DNA of 64,000 nt from Persicaria tinctoria. Its lineage: Eukaryota; Streptophyta; Magnoliopsida; Caryophyllales; Polygonaceae. Numbering within the stretch: position 1 is the first letter of the stretch; each line of letters begins with the position of its first letter. Both the position numbers and the translations under genes were made by a program. The notes under the pieces were generated by a model that saw only the letters and a list, made by a program, of their open reading frames with translations, did not search any database and had not been told where the DNA came from. Shown piece after piece: positions 13,387-24,096 of the stretch. Location: contig JBANSL010000003.1 in NCBI GenBank assembly GCA_037127255.1, positions 44,265,314 to 44,329,313 on the forward strand, given 5' to 3'.

Positions 13387-14960
13387 ATGGCGAACCGCAC
13401 TCTTAAGGAGCTTTCTGCTCCTGATCTGGCACAGCAACCCCTGGCAATCCAATACCCTGCGCTAGCAGAAGGAGTAAACTTTGAGCTGAAGTCAGGGGTA
13501 GTTCATCTTCTACCAAAATTCCATGGGCTGAGTGGGGAGGACCCCCACAAGCATCTTTCTGAATTCCATAGGGTGGTGGTTGGGATGAAACCAGCGAATG
13601 TAACTGAAGAGCAAATCAAGCTGAGAGCATTTCCCTTCACTTTGAAGGATGATGCAAATGAATGGTTCTTCTATCTACCACCTGACTCTATTGCTACTTG
13701 GGCCGAGATGAAAAGAGTCTTCCTAGAGATGTACTTCCCTGCAACAAAGCTAAATGCTTTAAAAAGGTCTATCAGCAGCATTGAGCAGTACGCGACAGAG
13801 TCTATACATGAGTACTTTGAGCGCTTCAAGAAACTCTGCGCCAGCTGCCCATGCCATGGGTACTCCCAAAAGGATCTGGTTCACTTTTTATTCAATGGGT
13901 TGACTGATATAGAGCGCAAGACGGTGAATTCTGCTTGTGGAGGAAACATGCTGAATAAGACACCTACCGCAGCTTGGGATGTGTTTAGGGAGCTATCTGA
14001 GGGCTCTAGACAGTTCAACAAAAGCACTCGGGCTAGGGGTGTACTCGCTGTTGATGTTCCTGTGGCTGCACTTCAGACGGATATGGCAGAGGTGAAGGAG
14101 ATGATGAAACAATTGGTCCTTGATAGAAATCCTCAACAATTGAAGGAATGTGGTCTTTGCAATCAATTCACTCATCCTATGGACATGTGCCCGCTCATAC
14201 AAGATCCTAATGTTGAATTGAATGTCATTGAGAATTTCGCTCAACAAAGGCCTATGCAAGGCAATTATGGAAATCATGGGTATTTCAACAACAATAATTA
14301 CAATAGGGGCTATCAGCAAGGCTATGAGAACTATCAACCCTCCTTCAATCAGCAAGGGGGGCAACAGGAAAGGCCTCAACAACAATATGAACCTCGACAG
14401 GGAGGTCAGCAACAATCAAATAGGGATAATGAGGGTACATTGCAGAAACTGACAGAGCGGATGGCGAATTTAGAGAAGCAGCAATCAGATCGGATGACAA
14501 ATCTTGAGAATCAAACGAGTCAGCTCATTCAAATCTTAAGTGCGAAGAAGGCAAATGATTCAGGTAAGCTTCCGTCGCAAACGGTTGAGAATCCTAAGGA
14601 GAATGTCAGTGCAATAACGCTTAGGAGTGGCAAGGAACTGATTGCCACAAATCAAAAGGACGATGAGGAGATAGTGGATGAGGAAATAGAAATAATCGAA
14701 GATGAAAACGGCCGAACAGTAGTGCGGCGCCCGCGGCAACCCTTGCGGTGCCCGCCGCCAGAGAGGGATTTCACGCGGCGCCCGCCGCAGGTGAAACCTA
14801 GCAAGTTGCGGCGCCCGCCGCACTCTCAGCTGCGCCCGCCGCAACGGTACCCGGCGCCGGTTCTCCTCCTGGTGAGTTTTCTACATTACCTCTTTCCTCC
14901 TCTCTCCCTCTTCCTCATCCTTCTTCTTCTTCTTCTTCTACTCCTTCTTCTCCCTTACCT
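13387..14960 (+). CDS. gag: gag polyprotein of the Athila-like element
   Basis: The start is the ATG at 13387, about 130 bp after the 5' LTR. Residues about 1-55 contain the family phrase DLAQQPLAIQYP. Residues about 60-170 form the retrotransposon gag (capsid) domain, with FHGLSGEDPHKHLSEF, ANEWFFYLPPDSIATW and the YFERFKKLCASCP helix. A CCHC zinc knuckle CGLCNQFTHPMDMC follows. Then come a Gln/Asn/Tyr-rich stretch (14245-14410), two short MxNLExQ coiled repeats and the LRSGKEL motif that usually precedes the protease. The proline/arginine-rich tail (14725-14860) is made of near-identical GC-rich repeats. Within or just after these repeats the frame changes: the protease lies in another frame, so either one base was lost or gained, or a programmed shift is used. 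The frame proper ends at 15003. Confidence 0.9.
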
Positions 14961-15911
14961 ATGGAGACTCCAAAGCCCATTCCGCCTTTTCCGGAAGCCT
15001 TGAAAGACACACGAACATATGAGAATGACAAGGAAATCTTCGAGACATTCGGTAAGTGTGCGGTAAACATTCCTTTACTCAGATTAATTAAGAGCATTCC
15101 TAGATATGCTAAATTTTTGAAGGAATTGTGCACCATCAAGAGGAAGCAAAGACTAAAAAAGAAGGAAAAGGTAAGCTTGAATGAAAATGTCTCTGCCATG
15201 TTGCAAAGGAAATTACCTGAAAAATGTGGAGATCCAGGTATGTTTACAATTCCATGTGCAATTGGGAATACTAGATTCAAACACGCCATGCTAGATCTAG
15301 GAGCATCAATTAATGTTATTTCCTATAACATGTACATGTCTTTGGGTTTGGGTGCTCTGACTGAGACAGGGGTTACAGTGCAGCTTGCTGATCGATCACA
15401 AATCAAGCCAAGAGGCGTTGTTGAAGATGTGTTGGTTATGGTGGATGATTTGTTTTTCCCTGTTGATTTCTTTGTTTTAGATATGGAGCAGGGAGCCCCT
15501 GAAACACCTATTATACTAGGAAGGCCATTCCTGAAAACTGCGAAAACGAAAATTGATTGTTGTGAAGGTCTATTGACTATGGAGTTCGATGGAAGAAAGA
15601 TAGAATTCTCTCTCTTTAATCATGCTAAGCTTTCTCCTGAAAATTCTTTAGATATGCTTATTGCTGACAATACTGATCGCAACAATAATTTTCGTGATTT
15701 GTTAGGAACACCTGAGGAACATAGTTTATGCAAATTTGAACCGCCTAACAAATTGAACCCTTTAGTGATCCCAGGACAACCCCCAGGAATAGCTCATGGA
15801 GAGGAGCAAAGGGTAATGGATGAATGTTGGAACAGTCAGCTACACCTTTCAAGGGTGCCCGCATTGGTCAATAAAATGACCGGTGTTGGTGACCCTGGTG
15901 GAGGGACATAG
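14961..15911 (+). CDS. pro: aspartic protease region of the Athila-like element
   Basis: This frame (open from about 14865 upstream of the ATG at 14961) encodes METPKPIPPFPEALKD, a basic helix near IKRKQRLKKKEK and then the retropepsin-like domain. The catalytic motif is DLGAS (HAMLDLGASINVI) at about residue 113, with LADRSQIKPRGVVEDVLV and the second-half motif ILGRPFLKTAKT. Active-site residues look intact. The frame ends at 15911 after a short tail, with no reverse transcriptase following. In related elements gag and protease form a single ORF; here they are separated by a shift in the GC-rich linker. Confidence 0.88.
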   Translation: METPKPIPPFPEALKDTRTYENDKEIFETFGKCAVNIPLLRLIKSIPRYAKFLKELCTIKRKQRLKKKEKVSLNENVSAMLQRKLPEKCGDPGMFTIPCAIGNTRFKHAMLDLGASINVISYNMYMSLGLGALTETGVTVQLADRSQIKPRGVVEDVLVMVDDLFFPVDFFVLDMEQGAPETPIILGRPFLKTAKTKIDCCEGLLTMEFDGRKIEFSLFNHAKLSPENSLDMLIADNTDRNNNFRDLLGTPEEHSLCKFEPPNKLNPLVIPGQPPGIAHGEEQRVMDECWNSQLHLSRVPALVNKMTGVGDPGGGT

Positions 15912-17299
15912 GCCAACCACGGGCTATCACGTCGAGCCAACGACTTGAAACAAAGGCGCTTCTCGGGAGGCAACCCGAGGTAAGTTTTTCTTTCTTCTTC
16001 CTTTATCTTTCCCTTCACCCTGAGTATATGTGATTTATTTTTGTTGTCTTTAATGTTTCATTGAGGACAATGAAAACTTCAAGTGTGGGGGAGAGGAATT
16101 TTATTTATATAGTGCATATAGTTAGATCATATTTAATTTTCTGCACCATGTTTAAGTTTAATTAAGTTGTTGAGTTTTCATTTGTTTTATTGCTGTTTAG
16201 TTTTCATTTATTTTAATTTTCGTCACAAAAAAAAAAAGAAATCGAAAAATCACAAAAATAGCATGCATTGCATATATATGTGTTATTCAAATACCCATCT
16301 TGCTTAGGTTGTCCTCTATTTTAAATTTCAAGAATGATTCATAAAAAATCCCATGGAGTTCTGGATGTTTTGATTATTATTTCTATATTTGATTTTTGTG
16401 GAACATGAACTAGCAAATATAATTGAGCATGTATGATTGAGCTAAAGTATGATTGAAGTCCTAAAAACATAACCTTGTGAGAATGTTTGGCCTTATTTGA
16501 ATTATTTTGCTCAATTGTGTGAATTACTCGCCTAGTGTTGTTACCTCTTGGCATTGACTGCAGTATCTATTTTAAAGACCGACTGCGGAGTTATGTTTAT
16601 ATTGTGAGTCTATTATTTGAATTTCTGCGTATTTAGTGAATAAGGTGGCAATGGTTGTTGCACTTAGTAACCGGATCTATGCATGACACCCATGGGTATG
16701 ATTCGCGCAAAAAGGTGTTGAAAACTATCCACTAAGAAAGAAAGCTTGATCATTGAGTAACCAGGTTCATTCATGACACCCATGTTTGCAACTTGCGTCA
16801 AAAGGTGTTCAAGTGGACTTCATATTAATAGTTGAGGTGTTGATAGACCGGGGCCATTCATGACACCCATGTTTGCGCTTCGCGTAAGGAAAGCACCAAG
16901 ACAAGAAAAAAAAAAAAGAGAGAGAAAGAAAGACAAAGAAAAAGAAAAAAAAAAGTGTTGAATTTTGTTTTCTTTATTGTGTCCCGCAAGAAATGACATT
17001 TCGGTAGTTAATTGGTGATATGGTGGTCAATGTCTATGAGCTTAGTGCATTATTGGTTTGAGTTGAGAGTTGTACTCAAAAGCCTAAACACAGGAGTGAA
17101 ACACATATTTCGGGTGAGGTTGGATGATGTCTACTTCTAAGCTTTGATCACTGGAATACATGCTATGACGTTTGTTTGCTTGGTTTATGTTTTCACCTGC
17201 TATGATGTTGCTTTTTGATGAGGTTGAAACTTGAAGGGATTTCCCGTGGGATGCGTTGATTCATGTTCATTCTATCATTGGTTGAGGACAAGCAAAGGT
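15912..17299 (+). other. 3' non-coding interior of the Athila-like element, with repeats and a second purine tract
   Basis: No ORF above 71 codons. A polypurine-like stretch AAGTGTGGGGGAG at about 16081 duplicates the one before the LTR. From 16680 to 16890 the phrase ATGACACCCATG recurs three times at about 90-bp spacing, each followed by a GTTTGC- or GTATGATTCGCG-like half. A purine-only run rich in AAGA/GAGA lies at 16903-16955. Confidence 0.75.
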
Positions 17300-17315
17300 T
17301 AAGTGTGGGGGAGTT
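17300..17315 (+). other. polypurine tract of the Athila-like element
   Basis: AAGTGTGGGGGAGTTT lies directly before the right LTR (TGATAGCATG), the expected site for plus-strand priming. Confidence 0.85.
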
Positions 17316-18733
17316 TGATAGCATGCATTTAGGTAGGCATAATAGGTTGCATTTAGCTTAGTTAAGATGCATTTCATAGATGGTTTAAGCACGATTTGCA
17401 TATTAGTTCTCTATGTTGTCGGAATCGGAATCTACACGCTTTTATTGATTATTTCAGGTAATCGTGGATCCGAGGAGGAGACATGGGTTGATAACGCATT
17501 GGATGAGAATGTCTAGTTGATCGAAGAAGCTTACATGAAGATCTCAAGAGGTCCTGAGAAGAAGAAGCGAACCTAAACGAAGAACGAGTCTGCAAAAGTT
17601 GTCGCCAGACATGCTGAACTTGTTTTGCACTTTCCGGAGGCCTCGGTTGTCGGATCGACTATTATGACCATGCGTTGGAAAGCTCTTTCAGAGATCTACA
17701 ACTTTCATGTTGACGTCGAGAGCTGATTCGAGACGGAATTGTCGGAAAAACTACGTGCTGCGAGCGCAGCAGATTTGCCGCGGGCGCGGCAGAGCCCGCC
17801 GCAGCGGGGTATGAAGAAAACACTTGCGGCGGCCGCCGCAGCTACCGTCAGCGCGTAAGCGCCGTTTTGGGAAAAACCCTAGTTTGTCTAGTTTTGTTTT
17901 GAGGCCGACTTTGATGTTTTATTAGGCCACTTTTATGTTATTTTTCATTACTTTTCATTCTTTCTTTGAACCATTAGACACTTTAGAGATTTTGAGCCAT
18001 GTCTTCCATGAGGAACTAAACTCATCTATTCTGCCTGCAATTTGAAGCTTTATTCGGATTGATTGTGAGTTTCTAATTCTCGCTCCTGGTTTCCTATTCG
18101 TGAATGCTTCAACTTCTTTGTACTTGATTGTTCATTGTTTTATTCTATCTCGACTGATCAACTTGGTAGAATCAATTCAATCGCTAAGGTTTTGTAGATT
18201 CCTGATTGTGAACCTTAACCTAAGTGGCAAACTTGTTCCTTTAGGGCTGATTGAACTAATCGAATGAGTAGGAAGTTGAATGTGTTGTTAAATCCTTCTT
18301 TAGGGACTGCAAATACCTTGGTTAATCTCTGAACTTAAAGCTATCAATTGGGTTAAATCCTTCTTTAGGGACTGTTCGATTGATAAGGGTTTCTAGGACT
18401 GATTTGACTAGTAACTATATTAGGTCGGGACAAGGGCATTCATAGGAGACATAATAGGACGAGAAGAAGTTACAAGGATCGCTTCAATCCAATAAAGTGG
18501 AAAATTGTAGGTGGAATTGCTTCTCTCATCTGTCTAAATCAAATTCACTTGCTTTGTGTTCGTTACTTTACATCAAAACTTTCACACTAAAACCCCCATT
18601 TGGTTACTTAATCGGCATTAAAATCACACTTGAGTTATAATTTTCCCTGTGAATCGACCTCTTGCTTATTGCTATACTTGCTATAGGTTTGAGTTTTCTT
18701 TGGCGGAATCAACGACAGGTTTTCCCTCCGTCA
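17316..18733 (+). repeat. 3' LTR of the Athila-like element
   Basis: A 1418-bp copy of 11840-13257, equal in length and differing at roughly fifteen scattered positions by eye, all substitutions. It is followed by the target duplication CTAGG. Confidence 0.93.
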
Positions 18734-18738
18734 CTAGG

Positions 18739-20924
18739 CAAGGATGTCGTTGAGAATTCGAGTAATACTGTAGGCTTGAGGTTGAGATAGGGAAGTTCTG
18801 AGTATGGATTTGAGAACTAGGCAAGGCATAAGGTATTGGGAACGCGGGAGAGTGAAGGCTTTTTAGAAGTTTGGCGAGATTGCGGTACTTGGGAGATTCA
18901 GATGAGGATGTCATAGGAATTCTGTGGAAATGATGATCGTTAAAAGAAGGCCTTGGATGGTAAAGTGTCATGGTTAAGAAGTAGGAGCTTGAGGCAATTT
19001 AAGGATATGAAGAGATGAGGATTGTAGAGTAGAACGACTTGAGGATTTCGAATGGTTAAGGTTTAATAAGTTTCGGAATGGGAATTTAGTATGGCGCGAG
19101 TGGTTCGCTTTGATCTTTTGGGAGTTGAAACGCTAAGGTTCGGTTTGGATGGTTCTTGAAGAGCTAGTTAGGATGAGTGTGTTGTTGGTAATCCGAGGTA
19201 GATGCGGGTAAGGAATAACTTGGTAATTCGTGGTTGGGAGTTAGCACTAGATGGTTTTCTATGTTAGAGTTGGTCGGGAGTGTCATGCGTGAGATGGTTC
19301 GTATGAGTTGGGTTCTTAGAGGTGGATGGTTAATGAGAGTGGTTAGTGGTGCGGGAAGTATGATCAGGTTAGCAAGGTGATTCGATATGTCTCTTTGGGA
19401 GATGATGGTCAGGCAGAGTCTTGAGAGTCTAGGAAGAGTAAGCGAGATTGTTAAAGAGCATCTAGATCGATCGAGAGAGCAGTCCAGTTAGGGACTTGGG
19501 ACTTCTCATAGAAGGCGAAGATGAGACTAGTAGATGACCTCTAGGACGAGGGTGTGCTTTATAGAGAGTCTTGATAGTCGGTCGAGTTATAAGCTTGTAG
19601 GAATAAAGGGACCATGCGATTGGGAACTCCGAGATATGGTTTTAGGTAGTCGAGTAGGATTTGAGGTCGGAATGTTGAAGTAGGCTGGTTCTTAGATGGC
19701 TTGATGGCATGGGAGTTGGGATACCTAGTAGTTGGATTGGGTATTTGGCCTTGATTGCGGATAGTTATGAGGCTAGAGAGTTTGTATATGAGCGGGATGC
19801 AGTAACAACTAGAACTAGTATCGGATTGAGTTGGTAAACTTCGGTGTGGATGACCTTGATGCGAGAGATAAAAAGTAGTGGTCGTGTTCTGTTATGGTTC
19901 GTGGTGATAGGCAGATTCTCTTGAGAAGGTGACTTAGTGTTGTGTGTTACTTGGGGCCGAGTGTTGTGCGAATTCTATGCTATAGACAGTGTTGATCCCC
20001 TGATGAATTGCCATAGACAATAATGAATTGTTAGTAGTAACATAGTTACCCCCTGAACTTGATGAAATGCTAGTGTACGGAAGTACTTATTTGCCTCTAA
20101 TGCGATGACGCTTGGTGGTTAGCATGAGTATGATGTGCTTATCTGATTGATATGACGTGATTACCTTAATGATATGATGTGCAACCTCTATGATGTGATG
20201 TGATGGACCCTACTATGAATGATACTATGCTCAATATGTTGTATTATGTGACTATCCTTGACATGTGTATGATATGGTCATAAACGTATGATATGATTTC
20301 TATATTAAATGATTGGTATGATATACAGTGCCTTGAATTGGAATTGTTAGGATGCTACAACCGAATTGATGAACTTTGATTCTGACTTGGAACCTAGGAA
20401 GAAAATTGGGATTAGCCTTAGAGGTGGATGATTCCACCTCCTGAAATTGAAGCTTGCTTGACTAACATCGGGTTAAGGGATTTGAATGATGTCAAAAGGA
20501 ACTAACTTGGATTTTGGGAAATTCAACTCAATTGAGAATTTCAATGATTTTGAAACCAAACCTTTTGAAATCAGATCCCCCTTGAAACCTTTCTAACGAA
20601 GCCTGCATTTTGACGCCCCGCGAAGTGGATACACGCATTTTATAGGGGCCCTTATAGACTGCTTGCTAAGACCCAGTGGATATGTTGTAATGATTTTTTA
20701 GTTATAATATAACCGAGAAGTCGGGGTAAGGATGTGGTAAGGGCCCATATCACACTCTTGCTACGACCTATCGGGCATGTTATGGCCATGACGAAGATAC
20801 TGTGAGAACCTTATAAGGGCACTTATGAGGCACTTACGAGATCAATGGAATGGTCCCTGGACTCACCTACTCCAACTACATTCCCTACCTTGTTTTGGTT
20901 TTAGTCTCGGGGACGAGACTTGTT
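18739..20924 (+). other. internal domain of the large element, right part; no coding sequence seen
   Basis: About 2.2 kb continuing the non-coding interior of the outer element. The minus ORF 18681-18971 straddles the nested LTR boundary and is spurious. Word use is repetitive (GATATGATGTG-like phrases near 20130-20220). The phrase TTAGAGGTGGATG occurs near 19318 and 20417 and again as the polypurine tract. Confidence 0.7.
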
Positions 20925-20939
20925 CTTAGAGGTGGATGA
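20925..20939 (+). other. polypurine tract of the large element
   Basis: TTAGAGGTGGATGA directly precedes the 3' LTR start TGTAAAGG. It follows a GGGGACGAGACTTG phrase of the kind seen at the 3' end of plant gypsy interiors. Confidence 0.7.
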
Positions 20940-21751
20940 TGTAAAGGCTTGGGTTTTTAAATACTAATTTCTCAAAAAAAAAATCAAAATGAATTTTAAA
21001 GCGGAATTTAACGAAAAATCCTCTAACTCGGATTTTGAACTCAAAAAGCAGATTTCCGACCTAACCAAATTTTTAAGAATTAACCTGGTAACCCCAATTC
21101 TCGGATTTCAAATTCTAATTGCGCGAAAGAGAGAGCATGATTCGAAGAAAACTAACTGTCAGGAACTAATTTCGAGATTTATTTTGCTTAAGATTTGGGA
21201 CCACACTGCATTGTCCCTTCTCCCATTCTTATCCGAAAATTCAGCCCTTTGGTTCATTTCTAAATGTAGGCAAACACCAACACCCCTCCTCTCCTCTTCA
21301 CCCACACCCCTTACCACCTTGGGCAGTCAAACCCAACAAATCCCACAGATCAAATTTGTTTTAGGGAAGCACACCTCACTCTTCCCCATTTCAATTTTAA
21401 CCCACCAAAATCTTATCCTTTACCTCCTTTTTCTCTCCTCCTTAACGTGAGCTCCCAATAGCCTAACACTCCATTGTCTTGGCCATGAAGCACCACCACT
21501 CCGCGGCTTCAACCACACCGCCGTCTTCTCCTCCTTCTTCCCTCCTCCCACCTCGAGCTGCCAGCGGAAGGGCCCAAGCACCCCTCGGAGCCACCACCAG
21601 CAGTCGGAGCAGCCCAGAAGCTCCCAGCGCCGCCGCAAGCCACCAGAACTCCATCGCCTCGTTCGAGTGCGAACAATCTTCCGGTAAGCCGTTCTCCTTC
21701 GTTTCCGATCCAAATCACCCCCAAACTCCTCCATCACACTAACCCATGTCT

Positions 21752-22433
21752 TGTTGGGGCTAGAAACCACTTTCCAGCCGCACCCGGAAGCGGATTCGGT
21801 AATAAGAGAACCGACAACAATCAGCCAGCAAACTAACAACCAACCGATAATATCCAATCTTGAAACCAAACAACCAAGCAACCACAACACAAATAAAAGC
21901 ACAAATATTGACACAAGATTTACGTGGGAAAAACCCTCTCTAACCAGAGGATAAAAAAACCCACCTTCCCCCCGCCAGAGCAACCAATCCACTAATCAAT
22001 AGGTCAATACAAGTGTTTAACAATCCAGTCTCAACCCGAGATAAATAAATATGGAGATCTCAAACACCAATCTAAATACAACCTGGTCTAAAAAGGATTC
22101 CTCTCCAAAACCTAGCTAAACACTTGTAATCAGATTAGATTTCCAAGGAGAAGAAAATACCTATCAACAAACTCCCGTTGTTGACTTTCCGAAGGAAGAA
22201 GGCGGATCACCGGATCAAGAGACAAAACACCCGCTCGAATCTCTTACCTTTCACTCCTTTCTCCCTCCTCTCTCTCTTCTTTCTCTCTCCTTTCTTATGT
22301 TGCTGGCGGCACTAACCCTTGGAGCTCCACTTGCTCTCGTGCTCACCTAAATCAAAGGCAAAATATTGCCTTTATTAAACAAGCCAACTAGTGGCTTCAT
22401 TGGGCTGGACCCAAATGGGCCATAGGCCCAACA
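21752..22433 (-). repeat. 3' LTR of the copia element (left in the window)
   Basis: 682 bp, direct copy of 24097-24778. On the minus strand it follows the purine-rich tract GGAGGGGGAGAT (reverse complement of 22434-22445). Confidence 0.92.
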
Positions 22434-22445
22434 ATCTCCCCCTCC
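22434..22445 (-). other. polypurine tract of the copia element
   Basis: The plus strand reads ATCTCCCCCTCC right after the left LTR, so the minus strand reads GGAGGGGGAGAT immediately before the 3' LTR. Confidence 0.85.
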
Positions 22446-22624
22446 AGCCCAAGGGGAAGGCGTTCCTGCTCATCCTGGCCTCACCTGCATCCCAGTCCCG
22501 TCTCATCTCCGAGACGCGGAACTGATGCTCGCCAGATGTCACCATCGCCCACTAGCTCCCCCTCCTCCGTAACTCTCTGGTACTCCGAGCTAGAACTCCC
22601 AGTGAATGCATGACCTCATCTCTC

Positions 22625-24035
22625 TTACCCTTTGACAGTTTCTTCTATCTGTGCTGGCTCGACGTGCTCAGATCTGCCACCAGTCATAACACCTGATGAA
22701 CTCCCCTCTGACACGGCTATCCCATCAGCACAATCCTCTGAAGCAAACTCCACACTTGTGCTATCCTCTTCTGACGTCTCAGAAGTTCCGCTAAATCTTG
22801 TCTGCAATCCAGACAAATCACAAGTGCTCAAGGTCTTCTTATCAGCAAAAGAAATGAGAGACTTTCTCTTCTGATTCTGCAGCCCATTCCCACTCAAGCA
22901 TCCTGTAAGCCCTTGCACTAAATCAAGCGAAGCATCACCATGAACCTCTGTCACAGCTTCCCTGATTTCTTCCATCTGAGTTCTGTACAATGTGCCGCTC
23001 AAATCACCTCTAGCGATCACCATTGACCCTTTCTTGAGTTTTCACTTCCTACTTCCAAAGAAGTTATCATAGCCCTTTTTGTCCAAGACTTGAAGAGATA
23101 TCAGATTCTTCTGCAGATCCGGTATGTGTCGCACATCTGTCAATGTCATCCTGCAACCCGTGTTTGTCGTCACATAAACATCTCCCATACCAACAATATC
23201 AGACAAGCTTCCATTCCCCATCTTTGCTTTGCCAAAGCGTCCCACTCGGTACGAAGTAAACGCTTTCCTCCTTGATGTAGCATGGAAGGATGCAGCTCCA
23301 TCAGCAATCCACTCTACACAAGAATCCGGCTCCTCCAAGCATGTGAGAACAATCTGCTCATCATCACTGTCCTGCAGAACTGACGTTGTACCCTTTTGAT
23401 TTTCCTCTTCATCCCTTTTCTTTTTCCACACATTGCTATTCCTCTTCATGTGCCCTTCCTTGCCACAATGGTAGCAAACAAAGCTCCCCCCAGTCTGAGA
23501 TCTCCCTCTAGACCTGCTCCCTGAAACTGTCACGAGAGCATGTGACGAATCTGTGCCCATATCCTTCCTCCTAGTCTCCTCGTTGTAGAGACTATCCTTC
23601 ACTGCAGATACGGACTAACTTCATGGTGTTCAACTGATTCACCAATTCCAAAAACTCACTCAGATGCTCTGCAATAGTTTTTCCATCTCTGAACCTGAGA
23701 TTCACCAGCTTTCTTATCACAAAAGCTTTACTCTGGGCTGACTTTCTTTCATACATCTCCTCCAATTTTTCCCATAATACCTGTGCATCTGTCTCGTTGC
23801 TTATGTGGTGATAAACACTATTATCCACCCACATTCTGATGGTTCCAACTGCCTTCCTGTGCAGTTTCTTCCAATCATTATCGGACGTCTCAGCTGGCTT
23901 CCTCGATCCCAACTCAACCGGATCAAAGAGGTCTTTGCAATACAAAACATCCTCCATCTTTGTCTTCCAGATAGAGAAATTCAAAGTTGTTAGCTTTATC
24001 ATTGTACTCGCAAATTCATCGGTCTTTGTCGTCAT
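22625..24035 (-). pseudogene. decayed copia gag-protease remnant
   Basis: On the minus strand gag starts at ATG 24035 (MTTKTDEFASTMIKLT) with the copia-type N terminus, WKTKMEDVL and the helical segment ending NQLNTMKL. It is then joined out of frame near 23610 to a downstream part (KDSLYNEETRRKDMG), so a piece of gag is missing. The zinc knuckle reads CYHCGKEGHMKRNSN; the last cysteine of CCHC is serine. The protease site reads WIADGAASFH where the family has D-S-G-A-S, so the catalytic motif is lost. A LISLQVLDKKGY segment and GTLYRTQ (pre-integrase start) follow in another frame, then an acidic Ser-rich stretch of unclear origin to 22625. Not functional. Confidence 0.85.
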
Positions 24036-24082
24036 CTCTACTTCTATTACCCAAAAACAACACAACCAAAGATCAACCAAAA

Positions 24083-24094
24083 GCTCTGATGCCA
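24083..24094 (-). other. primer-binding site of the copia element
   Basis: The minus strand reads TGGCATCAGAGC two bases from the LTR, an initiator-Met type PBS with one difference from the usual TGGTATCAGAGC. It fixes the orientation. Confidence 0.85.
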
Positions 24095-24096
24095 CT

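Larger units (their letters stand above)
11840..18733 (+). mobile_element. Athila/Tat-like LTR retrotransposon carrying gag and protease only
   Basis: This complete 6.9-kb element has two 1418-bp LTRs starting TGATAGCATGCATT and ending CCTCCGTCA, flanked by the perfect duplication CTAGG (11835-11839 and 18734-18738). Its PBS is complementary to tRNA-Asp, it has a polypurine tract directly before the right LTR, and it encodes a gag and an aspartic protease. Reverse transcriptase, RNase H and integrase are absent: no ORF above 71 codons follows the protease in the remaining 1.4 kb of interior. The LTRs differ at roughly 1% of positions by eye, so the insertion is recent and younger than its host element. 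It would depend on a pol supplied by a relative. Confidence 0.92.

Noticed and set aside
16903..16955. Purine-only tract as a retroposon poly(A) tail
   Set aside because: Mixed A/G composition, no target duplication, and it is part of the Athila-like interior.
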